The position numbers and the translations under genes are program-made. A DNA stretch of 64,000 nt. It comes from Haloferula helveola. GTDB taxonomy: Bacteria > Verrucomicrobiota > Verrucomicrobiia > Verrucomicrobiales > Akkermansiaceae. Positions 27,301 through 37,033 of this stretch are shown in pieces. Location: contig NZ_AP024702.1 of assembly GCF_037076345.1 (NCBI RefSeq), positions 62,001 to 126,000 on the forward strand, in the 5' to 3' direction. A model generated the notes under the pieces. That model saw only the letters and a program-made list of their open reading frames with translations. It did no database searches and was not told where the DNA came from. The stretch's first letter is position 1. Every line of letters begins with the position of its first letter.

Positions 27301-29418
27301 GCCGGTCCACGAGAGCGGATCGCCGGTGACCACCAGCACGATCTCGAAGCCGTTGTCCTGAATCTCGGCGGTCTGGCCACCTGCGAGAGGCGGAGAAAGG
27401 GTGCCAACCGCGAAGTCGGTCGCGACGGTTCCGCCATAGAATCCGCCGTGGTCGATGATCGGGTATTCCCAACCGCTCGGATCTCCGGTCCAGATACCGG
27501 CGGTGTTGGTCACGTTGACCGTCACCACTCCGTTGGCCGGCGTGGTCGTGATCGCGGTGTTGGCAACGACCACCTGATCCATCGAATCGCCGGCAGCCTG
27601 CAAGGTGAGCTGGGCATCACCTTGGAAGGTCAGGGTTTCAACGACAGGATCCGAAGTCTTCGCGGCAACATTGAACCCGGCACCGTCGGCGATGGTGAGC
27701 CCGCTCGAATCAACGACGCCGCCAGCACCGCCGAGGGCGAGTGTTCCCTCCGAAACCAAGGTCGGCCCGGTGAAGGTGCTGTCGCCAAGCAAGGTCAGGG
27801 TTCCCGATCCGGTCTTGGTCACACCCCCATTCAAGGAAATGCTGTCCTCCAGAAGAGGATTGTGGATCGTCACGTTGAACGCGCCCGTATCAAATGACGC
27901 GCCACCGCTGAGAATGTTCACCGCCCGGGTTCCGGTTCCGGCGAGGTTGATCCAGTTGCCGTCACTCGCAACCGCCTTCAGGATCCCGCCGTCGAAGTTG
28001 ATGACCGCGGAATTCGTGTTGGAATTGGTGAAGATCGCATTGATCTGAAGCAGGCCGCCGTTCTCTAGGTTCAGCGTGTCGCTGCCACCGTTGTTGGCCG
28101 CACCCATGACGAGGTTAGAAGCACTTCCGCTGGCAGGCGGGCTACCGAGAATGGCGCTTCCGGCACCGTTGACGGTCACTTCCCGGTTGCCGGTGTTGTT
28201 GTTGATCCCCATCTGGATATCCGAACCGGCATTCAGATTGATCGTGCCGCCACCGGTGACACTGACGGTCGGGTCGCTGGCGTCGTACTGACCGACAATC
28301 AACCATCGAAGAAGCGTCGAGGCGACGTTCACCACCCCGCCGTCGACGTTGAGCGCGCCTTGGGAGCCCGCAGCGCCGGCGAAGCAGATCCGAAGGTCGT
28401 TCTCGACGTTCAGCGTGCCGCCGGTCTCAACCGTGACCGTTCCGTTGGCTACGTTGGTGTTGTTGCCGGCCCGCGCGATGTCGAGACCGACCGTTCCCGC
28501 ACCATTGATCGGTCCGGTCACGTCCACGGTGCCACCCGTGATATCGAGCGTCGCGGTGCTGCCGTTCTCGGCGACATAGAGTCCGCGGGGGGCATTGAAA
28601 TCACCTGTGCCGCTGACATTCACGTCTCCGACCGCGCCGTTGAACGAGCCGATGACCGCAAATCCCTGAACGGTGGCGGCATTCACGGTTCCGCCGCTGA
28701 GGTTATAGGTTCCGTTACCCGTTCCGTCGCGACCGACCACAAAGTAGGCTCTCGAGGTTGTCACGCCAGCGGTCTGGTTGACTGTTCCCATTCCGCCTTG
28801 GCCAACCCAAAGCTCGGCTTGCGCGGCGGGCTGCCGTTCGCTGCCGTCACCGCCTACGTTGAAGAATCCACCGTCAATGTTCACGACCCCTACGGAACCG
28901 TTCGTGTTGCCGAGCACCGCGTGGTCAAAGCGGGTGGCGGCATTCATCGTGCCATCCGTCAGGGTGAAGGTTCCGCTGCCCCCATCGCGACCGACGATGA
29001 ACCAATATTTGGAGCCGATGAGAGCACCCGCCCCGTTCAGGGTCACCAAGTTGCCGGTGGTTCCGCCATCGGGAGCAACGATATGCTGCCCTGTGATGAG
29101 CGAACCGCCGGTAACGGTCAGCGCAACATTGGAAGTCGTGTTGGCCCCGGTAAAGAGCGCCCCAATCGTGTCCAGAGAACCGCCCGAGAAGGTCGGCTGG
29201 AAGGTCACGCCCGGAACGAGAAGAATGTCACCATTCGGTGCAGGCACACCGTTGTTCCAGTTCGCAGCGTCTGCCCAGTCGGTGCTGGTATCACCATCCC
29301 AGGTCGTCTGGGCCTGGAGTGAAGTGATCGCGGCCACGCTGGCGGCGGCGAAGGTTGCAATGAAGGGACGATCGGCCAGCAAGGCACACGTCCCCAAGCG
29401 GGGTCTCGTAGCATTCAT
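24316..29418 (-). CDS. Giant autotransporter-associated beta-strand repeat protein
   Basis: 1700 residues from MNATRPRLG. A signal peptide (about 1-37, ending SLQA) precedes TTWDGDTSTDWADAANWNNG, a common opening of verrucomicrobial beta-strand repeat proteins. The body is a long Gly/Asn/Thr-rich beta-helix with repeats of the PATR type, for example TKTGSGTLTLLGDSTFTG (about 525-545) and TKDGTGTLTLSGANTFAG (about 845-865). Near the end an EEDNDGDGIANVLEFFLGLDP calcium-type loop and the C-terminal module with DLSGW...SFFARLDVQ follow. No beta-barrel translocator is visible, so export may depend on the C-terminal module. Surface adhesion or substrate binding is a guess. Confidence 0.8.
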   Translation of the reverse strand: MNATRPRLGTCALLADRPFIATFAAASVAAITSLQAQTTWDGDTSTDWADAANWNNGVPAPNGDILLVPGVTFQPTFSGGSLDTIGALFTGANTTSNVALTVTGGSLITGQHIVAPDGGTTGNLVTLNGAGALIGSKYWFIVGRDGGSGTFTLTDGTMNAATRFDHAVLGNTNGSVGVVNIDGGFFNVGGDGSERQPAAQAELWVGQGGMGTVNQTAGVTTSRAYFVVGRDGTGNGTYNLSGGTVNAATVQGFAVIGSFNGAVGDVNVSGTGDFNAPRGLYVAENGSTATLDITGGTVDVTGPINGAGTVGLDIARAGNNTNVANGTVTVETGGTLNVENDLRICFAGAAGSQGALNVDGGVVNVASTLLRWLIVGQYDASDPTVSVTGGGTINLNAGSDIQMGINNNTGNREVTVNGAGSAILGSPPASGSASNLVMGAANNGGSDTLNLENGGLLQINAIFTNSNTNSAVINFDGGILKAVASDGNWINLAGTGTRAVNILSGGASFDTGAFNVTIHNPLLEDSISLNGGVTKTGSGTLTLLGDSTFTGPTLVSEGTLALGGAGGVVDSSGLTIADGAGFNVAAKTSDPVVETLTFQGDAQLTLQAAGDSMDQVVVANTAITTTPANGVVTVNVTNTAGIWTGDPSGWEYPIIDHGGFYGGTVATDFAVGTLSPPLAGGQTAEIQDNGFEIVLVVTGDPLSWTGMTDANWDTASVNWANTGGDTTFSAGQSVLFEDGAGFFNVNLAENVEPGLVQFSNFNDDYTISSSGGFGINGSASVSIDNGGTVTLTTDNAYTGATSVTDGILVISGTGSIADSSSIMIGDFGELVFDLTGSDEYANPIQGTGPVTKDGTGTLTLSGANTFAGDFTLEAGQLNLNSAGALGTTDDAFDAFIINGGVIDNTSGGPVFLAPNKPVTLNANLSFLGTNDLFLTNGAVTLTDTRSVNVPAGSNFGMGAPNDGGAGYDFLKTGDGTLVLNGGNIAGDLDVQGGVVALNQDFLGRAPVGTGILENSGGVGTKWTFWNLATAETSGLNIRDNDGSHDFQLGIVKRGIGSLTLTNALNDTTAQLQVENGSLILQDGSYKRQAGDGSTLVGAQAVIGFDGGANGVLEINGAAVNYNSAANGAFLAYHSTLDIGRSGTGAGAVHLNSGSLDVFRQLAVGRANGAFAAYSQTGGTANIGGFLAVGLGPSQGVVNLSGTAAYNQAGPVTLGAAGGSVGVMSLSGSAVYNHTSTGDLGMWIGENGAGVLTVSDSASLTIVAANDGLQLARGGAGAGVVNLRGGNVTTKAVYKGGGSATLNFNGGSLTANAANANFLTGLTAAYVHSGGGVISNGGNNITVGQSLLAPTGGGVSAAGLSFSGGGCIDTPVVTISGDGVGATAVAVLDGSGNLTGITITNPGIGYTTASVSLSGGGIGNTAAVTGTPTIVANTSGGMTLTGAGVTTMGGVNTYTGNTTVDTGSNLVLGAAGQLVFAPMADTVTNKVTGAGNAQFDGTFYLDLSNADLTDGNTWTLEDVGSPLYSLTFSVNSSLGAFSESANVWTLTDGPNTWTFTEATGVLSLSTGGLAGYDAWLTNYPGMTLTGREEDNDGDGIANVLEFFLGLDPTVSDLGGLPTGTVSGGNLILVFNRSDEAEGDTVQNLQYGSDLSGWTTVAIPAGSGMVGAVTFTVVENGAGPDTITASIPTGGAVSFFARLDVQ

Positions 29419-29962
29419 GGGTTTCTGATGGGTTATGACTGGGGGCTTGTTGCGCGCTCCTGGGTTAAGAGGGCATGAGACAAGCTTGTGATATATAGGT
29501 AGCCCACGATTGCGTGGCGTGCATGTATCATCGCGAAGTAATTGTGTAATTTTACGACAAAACTTGGACTCCAATCCGGACGAACGGTTTGAAGATGCTT
29601 TCGACCAACCTGGGATTCTCCCGACGCGCCACCGGGATCCGAATTTTCCGTGCATTCTGACCACAAGCCCTAAATCCCTTATTTCCAGAGCATTCCATTA
29701 CGTAAACCCACGCATACCAGGTCTCGATCAAGCTTGGCGGAAGATTCCCGGAGCGGCTGTCCGCCATCTTAAGACGCCAGCTTACGACCCGAAGAAAATG
29801 GGTGAATATCACCAGAACCGCTGCATTTTGTCCCATACTTTTGCGACACGCCGAGGGCTGAGATCACTCACCCGCCTCCCCACTTGAACGACGGGCGGAA
29901 TGATTCGGATTCATCATTCCGAACTTTCGGAACGGCGCCCGAATGGTGCCCGGCTCTGCCAG
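29419..29962. promoter_or_regulatory. 544-bp gene-free region upstream of the giant repeat gene
   Basis: Lower GC than its surroundings, especially 29480-29580, where TGATATATAGG and AATTGTGTAATTTTACG stretches occur; these are the best candidates for the promoter of the minus-strand giant repeat gene. A short open frame on the plus strand (29510-29887) has no recognisable features and I do not call it. Two small inverted repeats near 29897-29932 lie behind the polysaccharide lyase gene. Confidence 0.45.
29897..29932. terminator. Double inverted repeat behind the lyase gene
   Basis: GGAATGAT/ATCATTCC (29897-29904, 29913-29920) and TTCCGAA/TTCGGAA (29917-29923, 29926-29932) overlap by four bases, so only one can form at a time. 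They begin 31 bases beyond the stop codon of the minus-strand lyase gene. No T-run follows on either strand. Termination is possible but unproven. Confidence 0.3.
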
Positions 29963-31630
29963 TCAGTTCGCGGTGCCGGCCGGCAGCATGTCGAGACAGT
30001 CGAACGCGTAGCCCGGGCTGAGGAAATCGCGCGCCTGCTGACCGCTGATCGGCCAGATCGTGACCGTGTTGATTCCCTCGACGAAGGCCTCCGCCGGGAC
30101 GTCGAAACGGTAAGTCACGTTGTTGCCCCGGTAAGAGCCGATGGTCATGCCCCGCGACTGCGGTTGGGATGAAGGGCCGGGATTCCGAGCCGACCAGTCA
30201 TTGACGTGAATCTTCGGCCGGCCACCACTGTGGGCAGTCGTAATCCCGATCCGAATGGTGTGCGCCTTCAGCTGATCGGCGCTCAACTTGAAGTGGATCT
30301 CCCTCGACCCGTTGACCTTCGCCCACTGACAGGCGGGGAAGTTCGCGGCCTTGTCCTCCCCCACCGTGAAATTGTCCTCCATCCAATCCTCCATTCTCGG
30401 ATCGGAAGGATGCATCAGCGAGAGCTTCGAGCCGTTGCGGAACTCGAGCGGCGTGCCATCCCAGTCGCCGATCCGCCAGACCGGCTCATCGGTAGACGGA
30501 TCCTCATCGATCCGGATACTCGGAATCACGAGCGTTCCCTTCGCGCTGACCACGATCTCATCGCGATGCACCACGAGTTCGCCCTTGAAGATCACCATCT
30601 CGTACTTGCCCGGCTTCATGCCCTCGCACATCGCCTCACCCTTCCGAACTTCGGCCCAGTACTGCGCGTCGGCATTCGAGAAGGCCACCATGTAGGGGAA
30701 GCGTTCGTCCATCCCATCGATGTCCTCTACGTGCACCGCTCCCCGCTGATCCGATGGCACCATGCCCTTGAGGTTCAGCTTCGAGACAAAATCCATGTCA
30801 GGATACTCCGGCGCGCTTCCGTCGGTGAAACACAGCGCGTAGGGTCCGTAGAGCACACCGGAGCGTCTCGGCTCCGTCTGCAGGTGGCCGGAGTTCATGT
30901 AGTTGTAGACCTCGAGCTCGCTCCCGCTCTGGTTCTGGATGTCGCGGAAGAACGGGCCGCCCGATGAACTTTCGCGGTTTCCATACACGATAAACGCGCC
31001 GATGCCCTCGCCTCCGACTCCGCGGATCGAAAGATCCTTCGCCTGCTGGTTGCCGTAGTACTTGCTACGCGTCGTGCGGTCGGGCATCCGGAAGACATCC
31101 TGCGATTCAACCGCCCCGGTATTCCCCGCAACATCCGACGGCTCCGGGATCCGGCTGAACGGTTCGCGCTTGAGCCGCGCGATCCAGCGAAGCTCCCCGA
31201 CGCGCGGCTGCTTCTCGGCATGGGTCGCCATGTAGATCGTGTTCTCGCCCTTGCGGACGATGTAGTAATGCGTCAGGTCCTCGACCACGCCGTTGGTCGA
31301 GTCGGTCTTGAGCGTGATCACGGCCATGTCGTCCTTCCTGCTCAGCTCGACCATGGTGCCCTTCGACCCAAGACCCGAGGCGATGTGGGACGTCTTCCGT
31401 CCCCGAAGCTCCATCCCCTTCCAGCGGATCGAGTCGATGTCGCCGTTGCTCCGCAGCACCCGGAAGACGAGCCCGGCTCCGGTATCGACCGTGTAGCGCT
31501 CGTTTTCCTCCGTCACCCCGAAATCTCCTGCCGATGCGAAACCCGACATCAGCAACATCCACCCGGCGGTTCCCAAGGCAGTCAGCATCCTTGACCCGCT
31601 CGCAGCTGAAACCCGTCTCATGACCCTCAT
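29963..31630 (-). CDS. Polysaccharide lyase family 4-like (rhamnogalacturonan lyase-type)
   Basis: 555 residues with an N-terminal signal (about 1-35, GTAGWMLLMSGFASAGDFG). The N-terminal part is a beta-sandwich lyase domain: VDTGAGLVFRVLRSNGDIDSIRWKGMEL, THYYIVRKGENTIYMATHA, VESQDVFRMPDRTTRSKYYG. It is followed by a FnIII-like domain (YEMVIFKGELVVHRDEIVVSAKGTL, about 345-375) and a carbohydrate-binding-like C-terminal domain (WRIGDWDGTPLEFRN, NTVTIWPISG). This three-domain order is that of PL4 rhamnogalacturonan lyases, which cut the pectin backbone by beta-elimination. Assigned from motif wording, so substrate remains tentative. It stands alone. Confidence 0.75.
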   Translation of the reverse strand: MRVMRRVSAASGSRMLTALGTAGWMLLMSGFASAGDFGVTEENERYTVDTGAGLVFRVLRSNGDIDSIRWKGMELRGRKTSHIASGLGSKGTMVELSRKDDMAVITLKTDSTNGVVEDLTHYYIVRKGENTIYMATHAEKQPRVGELRWIARLKREPFSRIPEPSDVAGNTGAVESQDVFRMPDRTTRSKYYGNQQAKDLSIRGVGGEGIGAFIVYGNRESSSGGPFFRDIQNQSGSELEVYNYMNSGHLQTEPRRSGVLYGPYALCFTDGSAPEYPDMDFVSKLNLKGMVPSDQRGAVHVEDIDGMDERFPYMVAFSNADAQYWAEVRKGEAMCEGMKPGKYEMVIFKGELVVHRDEIVVSAKGTLVIPSIRIDEDPSTDEPVWRIGDWDGTPLEFRNGSKLSLMHPSDPRMEDWMEDNFTVGEDKAANFPACQWAKVNGSREIHFKLSADQLKAHTIRIGITTAHSGGRPKIHVNDWSARNPGPSSQPQSRGMTIGSYRGNNVTYRFDVPAEAFVEGINTVTIWPISGQQARDFLSPGYAFDCLDMLPAGTAN

Positions 31631-31839
31631 GGGACCGGCACCCTAGGACCCAGCCCGCGGCGAGTCCAAGGCAACAGTGGGACGGCGCGCGACATGCGGC
31701 CTTGGACAACACACGGATTTCACCCGCGAGTCGCGCGGGTTCGAATCTTGGGGTTCCGGAATCCGAGCCTGGCGCTGACGCTCGCCGGTCGAATTTGCAC
31801 GACTGATTTCGGCGGATCCTGCAGTATGACAGGAGACCC

Positions 31840-34800
31840 ATGGAACGACGAGCCGGACCGCCAGCCCGCACCACCGCCCTTGCCTTGCTTGCCCTCGCGG
31901 CGAGCGCTTCGGGAGATGACGCCATCGAGTTCAATCGGGACATCCGACCGATCCTCTCCGAGAAGTGTTTCCACTGCCACGGTCCCGACGAAAAGACGCG
32001 CGAGGCGAAGCTCCGGCTCGACGAGCGCGACAACGCCTACAAGAACGCGATCGTCCCGGGGTCGCTGAAGAAGAGCGAGTTCTGGTATCGGGTCACGACC
32101 GACGACGAGGAGGAAATCATGCCTCCCCCGGAGACCGGCAAGGATCTGACGAAGGAGGAGATCGATCTGCTCAGCCGCTGGATCGAGGGCGGCGCGGAGT
32201 ATCAGGATCACTGGGCCTTCATCCCGCCCGTCCGGCCCCAAGCCGCGGCGGGTTCGGCGGGCATCGATGAGCTGGTCGGCAAGCAGCTCGATGCGAACGC
32301 GCTTTCCCGATCGAAGCCGGCAGAGAAGCACATCCTGCTCCGCCGGCTCTCGCTTGATCTTACCGGCCTCCCCCCGACACCTGAGGAACTCGAGGCCTTT
32401 GTCGCCGACGAGTCTCCTGATGCGGTCGAGCGCGTCGTCGACCGGCTGCTCGCCAGCCCGCACTACGGCGAACACATGGGCCGCTACTGGCTGGATGCCG
32501 TCCGCTACGGCGACACCCACGGTCTGCACCTCGACAACTACCGCGAGTTCTGGCCCTACCGCGACTGGATCGTCCGCGCCTTCAACGAGAACAAACCGTG
32601 GGACGACTTCCTCACCGAACAACTGGCGGGTGACCTGCTCGAGAACCCGACCGTCAGTCAACTTGTGGCCACCGGCTACAACCGCGCGCACGTCACGACC
32701 GCGGAAGGTGGATCGATCAAGGAGGAGGTGCTGGTGCGTAACGTCGCGGACCGTGTGTCGACTTTCGGCACGGTGATGCTTGGCCTGACCACCGGCTGTG
32801 CCGCTTGCCACGACCACAAGTTCGATCCGCTGACCCAGCGCGAATACTACCAGCTCTTCGCCTACTTCAACAGCCTCGATGCCGACCCTATGGACGGCAA
32901 CAAGAAGGACCACGCCCCGGTCATCCGCGTGCCCGGTCCCGATGATGAGGCGAAACTGACCGCCTCGAAGCACGCCCTTGAGCAAGCCCGGAAGGCGCTG
33001 GACGACTCGATCGCCAGTTACGACTACCAAGAACCTAAGACTCCGGATCATGCTGGTCCGGTCGAAGTCACCTGGATCGATGACGCCTTGCCGAAGGACG
33101 CCAACAAACAGGGTGGCTGGAACTGGGTCACGTCCGTCGAAGGGCAGGCGGTGCTGAGCGGAGGCAAGGCACGCTCTCAGTCAGGCGAAGGGACCGTGCA
33201 GCACTACTTCGAAGGAAAGAAGGAGCCCTACATGGTCGGCGAGGACGCCACGTTCTTCGCCCACGTTTTCATCGGCAAGAACGCGCCCGAGCAGATCATG
33301 CTGCAGTTCAACTCCGGCAAATGGGAGCACCGCGCCTATTGGGGAGCGGACAAGATCGATTGGGGAAAGAACGGCACGCCGAGTCGGCTGAAGAAAGGCG
33401 ACCTGCCGAAGTCAGGCGAATGGGTGCGTCTCGAAGTCGACGCGTCGGAGGTCGGGCTGAAGCCTGGAGACAAGATCAACGGAGTGGCGTTCACTCAGTT
33501 CGGAGGCACGGCCTACTGGGACGCGGCCGGCATGCGTTCGATCGGGTCCGGTTACACTTCGTTCAACAAGTGGGTTCACGACGAACGGGCGAAGAAGAAG
33601 TCCGGACTCCCCGCCGATCTGGAGAAGATCCTCCGCAAGGATGGCCCGAAGGTCACGAGCGACGAGAAGGACCGTCTGCTGCGGCACTACATCGCCGATG
33701 TCGACCTGAAGGCTCGTGAAGCCTTGGCGCCTCTTCGGGCAGCAGTCAGCGGTCACGAGCAGGAAATCACCAACATCGAGAAGAACTTCCCCTCCACGTT
33801 GATCTGGAAGGAAAAGGCGCAGCCGCGTCCGTCCCGCGTGCTGGACCGCGGCGAGTATGACCGTCCGACTGGCGACCCGGTTCCAAGGGCGCTGCCATCT
33901 TTCCTACCTCCGCTTCCGGAGACCGCTCCCAACGACCGACTGGGAATCGCGCGCTGGCTGACCTCGAAGGATCACCCGCTGGCCGCGCGCGTGGCGGTTA
34001 ACCGACTCTGGCAGCAACTGTTCGGCATCGGACTGGTCAAAACCGCCGGCGACTTCGGCTCCCAAGGCGAGTGGCCGAGCCACCCCGAGCTCCTCGACTG
34101 GCTCGCGGTCGAGTTCCGGGAGTCCGGCTGGGACGTGAAGCGTCTGATGAAGCTCATCGTGCTTTCGAAGACCTACCAGCAGACATCCGTCGCGTCGCCG
34201 GAGGACTACAAACGGGATCCGGACAACCGGCTGCTCTCGCGAGGCCCGCGCTTCCGGCTCGATGGCGAGGTCCTGCGCGACCAGGCGCTTGCCGTCAGTG
34301 GCCTGCTTGTGCCGAAAGTCGGAGGACCGGGTGTGAAACCGCCGCAGCCCGACGGCCTGTGGAAGGCGGTCGGCTACCAATCATCGAACACCGTGAAGTT
34401 TGTCGCCGACAAGGGCCCGGATAAGGTCCACCGCCGCAGCCTCTACACCTTTTGGAAACGCACGTCTCCCCCGCCCCAGATGATCGACGCGCCATCACGC
34501 GAGGCCTGCGTGGTGCGTCGCGAACGCACCAACACGCCGCTGCACGCGCTGATGTTCATGAATGACCCGCAGTTCGTGGAAGCCGCCCGCTATTTCGCGG
34601 AGCGATTTATCGACCTGTCTGACGACGAGATCGTCGGAGCGCTGTTCGAGCACGCCCTTTCGCGATCGCCATCGGCCGATGAAGCCAGCCTGACCGTTGA
34701 TTCCTTCAAGGAACATCTCGCCCACTACCGGACCAAACCCGATGAGGCGAAGAAGCTGATCTCCATCGGCGACTCGCCATCCGCATCCGACCAGCCCGAA

Positions 34801-34869
34801 CGCCTCGCCGCATGGACGATGGTCGCGAGCATGGTCCTGAACCTCGACGAGTTCGTCACCAAGAACTGA
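31840..34869 (+). CDS. Planctomycete-type cytochrome c / DUF1549 / DUF1553 protein
   Basis: 1009 residues. A signal peptide ([13 protein letters not shown]) is followed by a PSC-type cytochrome domain, [21 protein letters not shown], with heme motif CFHCH at about residues 43-47, then DUF1549 ([18 protein letters not shown]; second heme-type motif CAACH at about 320-324 in [29 protein letters not shown]), a sandwich insert (about 410-600) and DUF1553 ([47 protein letters not shown]). CAGGAGA precedes the ATG by five bases. The partner gene for a DUF1501 protein begins 5 bp after its stop. Such pairs are abundant in Planctomycetota and Verrucomicrobiota and are thought to be periplasmic; activity is unknown. 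Confidence 0.88.
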   Translation: MERRAGPPARTTALALLALAASASGDDAIEFNRDIRPILSEKCFHCHGPDEKTREAKLRLDERDNAYKNAIVPGSLKKSEFWYRVTTDDEEEIMPPPETGKDLTKEEIDLLSRWIEGGAEYQDHWAFIPPVRPQAAAGSAGIDELVGKQLDANALSRSKPAEKHILLRRLSLDLTGLPPTPEELEAFVADESPDAVERVVDRLLASPHYGEHMGRYWLDAVRYGDTHGLHLDNYREFWPYRDWIVRAFNENKPWDDFLTEQLAGDLLENPTVSQLVATGYNRAHVTTAEGGSIKEEVLVRNVADRVSTFGTVMLGLTTGCAACHDHKFDPLTQREYYQLFAYFNSLDADPMDGNKKDHAPVIRVPGPDDEAKLTASKHALEQARKALDDSIASYDYQEPKTPDHAGPVEVTWIDDALPKDANKQGGWNWVTSVEGQAVLSGGKARSQSGEGTVQHYFEGKKEPYMVGEDATFFAHVFIGKNAPEQIMLQFNSGKWEHRAYWGADKIDWGKNGTPSRLKKGDLPKSGEWVRLEVDASEVGLKPGDKINGVAFTQFGGTAYWDAAGMRSIGSGYTSFNKWVHDERAKKKSGLPADLEKILRKDGPKVTSDEKDRLLRHYIADVDLKAREALAPLRAAVSGHEQEITNIEKNFPSTLIWKEKAQPRPSRVLDRGEYDRPTGDPVPRALPSFLPPLPETAPNDRLGIARWLTSKDHPLAARVAVNRLWQQLFGIGLVKTAGDFGSQGEWPSHPELLDWLAVEFRESGWDVKRLMKLIVLSKTYQQTSVASPEDYKRDPDNRLLSRGPRFRLDGEVLRDQALAVSGLLVPKVGGPGVKPPQPDGLWKAVGYQSSNTVKFVADKGPDKVHRRSLYTFWKRTSPPPQMIDAPSREACVVRRERTNTPLHALMFMNDPQFVEAARYFAERFIDLSDDEIVGALFEHALSRSPSADEASLTVDSFKEHLAHYRTKPDEAKKLISIGDSPSASDQPERLAAWTMVASMVLNLDEFVTKN

Positions 34870-34874
34870 ATCCC

Positions 34875-36329
34875 ATGGATCACCCCGTTTCAGACAGCCT
34901 CGCCTTCCAAACCCGCCGGCACTTTTTCAAGACCAGCGGGCTCGGACTCGGCAGCGCGGCGCTTTCCTCGTTGCTCACCCGCGACGCCATCGCAGCCGGC
35001 GAAATCCCGCCCGCCTTTCGCGCCGTCGCACCGAAGGCCAAGCGCGCCATCTACCTGTTCATGTCCGGCGCGCCGTCGCAGCAGGACCTTTTCGACCACA
35101 AACCGAAGATGGCCGAATGGTTCGACAAGGACCTGCCCGACAGCATCCGCAACGGGCAGCGGATCACCACGATGACATCGGGGCAGAAGCGCTTTCCGAT
35201 CGCGCCGACCAAGTATGCCTTCGAGACCGTCGACAACAACGATGGCGGCGCGACGATCAGCGAGCTTCTCCCTTACACCCGGAAGATGGCGAAGGACCTG
35301 TGCATCATCAAATCGATGCACACCGAGGCGATCAACCACGACCCGGCGATCACCTACATCTGCACCGGCAACCAGCTTCCGGGACGCCCGAGTCTGGGGT
35401 CGTGGCTGAGCTATGGCTTGGGAAGCCTGAACGACAACCTGCCCTCGTTTGTCGTGCTCAACGCGACGTGGTCGGCCAAGCGCGACGCCCAGGCGATCTA
35501 CAGCCGCCTCTGGGGCTCCGGCCCGCTTCCGTCGAAACATCAGGGCGTGCTCCTGCGATCCGCCGGCGACCCGGTCCTGTTCCTCAACAATCCCGACGGC
35601 ATCGATCCGGCCACCCGGCGCCGGATGCTCGACACGCTGAACCAGATCAACGCCAAGAACTTCGAGCACTTTGGCGACCCCGAGATCCAGGCGCGGATCG
35701 CGCAGTATGAAATGGCCTACCGCATGCAGACCTCGGTGCCGGAACTCGCCGACCTATCAAAGGAACCCGAGTCGACCTTCGAAGCCTACGGCCCCGCGTC
35801 AAAGCAACCCGGGACCTTCGCCTACTGCGCGCTGATGGCCCGGCGACTCGCCGAAAAAGGCGTGCGGTTCACGCAGGTCTTCCACCGCGGCTGGGACCAG
35901 CACTTCAACATCTCCCGTGACCTCCCGCTGCAATGCGGCGACGTCGATCAGGCGAGCTACGCGCTCGTTCAGGATCTCAAACAGCGGGGCATGCTCGACG
36001 ACACGCTCGTCATCTGGGGCGGTGAATTCGGCCGCACCATCTACTGCCAGGGCAAGCTGACCAAGGATGACTACGGACGAGATCATCACCCGCGATGCTT
36101 CACCATCTGGATGGCAGGCGGCGGCGTGAAGCCGGGCATCGTTTACGGCGAGACCGACGACTTCAGCTACAACGTCACCGAGAACCCCGTGCACATCCAC
36201 GAACTGAACGCGACGCTACTGCACCTGATGGGCCTCGACCACCAACGCCTCGCGATCAAGCACCAGGGCCTCGACCTGCGCCTGACCGGCGTGGAACCGG
36301 TCAAACCGGTGAAGGACATCCTGCTTTAG
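34875..36329 (+). CDS. DUF1501 protein with Tat signal
   Basis: 484 residues, alkaline-phosphatase/sulfatase-like fold family. The N-terminus [20 protein letters not shown] carries the twin-arginine motif, so it is exported folded to the periplasm. Family blocks are [67 protein letters not shown] and [21 protein letters not shown]. Starting at 34875, it follows the DUF1549/DUF1553 gene by 5 bp, so they are co-transcribed. The pair is conserved in these phyla; the substrate is unknown. Confidence 0.9.
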   Translation: MDHPVSDSLAFQTRRHFFKTSGLGLGSAALSSLLTRDAIAAGEIPPAFRAVAPKAKRAIYLFMSGAPSQQDLFDHKPKMAEWFDKDLPDSIRNGQRITTMTSGQKRFPIAPTKYAFETVDNNDGGATISELLPYTRKMAKDLCIIKSMHTEAINHDPAITYICTGNQLPGRPSLGSWLSYGLGSLNDNLPSFVVLNATWSAKRDAQAIYSRLWGSGPLPSKHQGVLLRSAGDPVLFLNNPDGIDPATRRRMLDTLNQINAKNFEHFGDPEIQARIAQYEMAYRMQTSVPELADLSKEPESTFEAYGPASKQPGTFAYCALMARRLAEKGVRFTQVFHRGWDQHFNISRDLPLQCGDVDQASYALVQDLKQRGMLDDTLVIWGGEFGRTIYCQGKLTKDDYGRDHHPRCFTIWMAGGGVKPGIVYGETDDFSYNVTENPVHIHELNATLLHLMGLDHQRLAIKHQGLDLRLTGVEPVKPVKDILL

Positions 36330-37033
36330 CCCCCCATCACCTCAAACCCCTCGGCGTAGGCCGCACCGACTTCCGCCCCGATCTCGCGGTTGGTCGCGAG
36401 GATGCGTTCGTCGAAACCGATGCCCCTTGATCGCAAATTGCGCTCGTGCTGGGAATGATGGCATCTCAGAAGCTCCGCCTTCCACTCGGCGGCTTCGTCA
36501 TCGAATTCCGTCACCAGATCCAAGCGCATCCCAAAGGTCTTCGGGTCGCGGACGAGTAACGCAAGCGGCTTCTTCTGCTGCTCGCCCCGCCACCGCTCGA
36601 AGCAGCGGAATACCCGGCGGTGGTCGGCATTGCTGTCTCTACCATGCGGCAGTACCACCGCCTCCGGACCCACCCGATCCAGGATCTTCCGGATCGCGGC
36701 ATCGTTCGCTTCATCATCACGGATGTAGCCCGCCTCGTCCTCCGGGAGCCGATGAAACTTTAGACGTTCCAACGGCAGGCCAAAGCGCTCGCAGGACGCC
36801 TTCTGCTCGGACTCGCGGGCTGCCGTCTTTTCTTCCCAACTCTCCGCAAAAACATCCTCAACACCGCTGGCTCCCCCACTGAGAACTTCGAGGAACAGAT
36901 CGCATCCGCGCTCGGCAAGAAGACGCATCGTCACCGCCACGACCTCGAAGTCATCCGGATGCGGCGCGAGGACAAGCCACCGTCGCGGCTCGTCCCACGG
37001 ACCCGGATCGAGACCGAAACGCGCCGGCTTCAT
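36326..37033 (-). CDS. PIG-L family deacetylase
   Basis: 235 residues, cytoplasmic by lack of a signal. Zinc ligands are in [17 protein letters not shown] (His25, Asp28) and in [15 protein letters not shown] (second zinc His). Family members remove N-acetyl groups from GlcNAc-containing substrates. The start at 37033 overlaps the stop of the GH33-GH20 gene by 4 bp (ATGA), so the two are translationally coupled. This suggests it acts on an amino sugar released by the fused sialidase/hexosaminidase, for example GlcNAc, though direct evidence is lacking. Its last codons touch the end of the convergent DUF1501 gene. Confidence 0.85.
   Translation of the reverse strand: MKPARFGLDPGPWDEPRRWLVLAPHPDDFEVVAVTMRLLAERGCDLFLEVLSGGASGVEDVFAESWEEKTAARESEQKASCERFGLPLERLKFHRLPEDEAGYIRDDEANDAAIRKILDRVGPEAVVLPHGRDSNADHRRVFRCFERWRGEQQKKPLALLVRDPKTFGMRLDLVTEFDDEAAEWKAELLRCHHSQHERNLRSRGIGFDERILATNREIGAEVGAAYAEGFEVMGG

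Noticed and set aside
29510-29887. 125-residue plus-strand open frame upstream of the lyase
   Set aside because: No motif and no ribosome-binding site. It lies in the probable promoter/leader of the giant repeat gene.
29897-29932. Strong intrinsic terminator for the lyase gene
   Set aside because: Inverted repeats are present but there is no T-tract. Listed only as a low-confidence feature.
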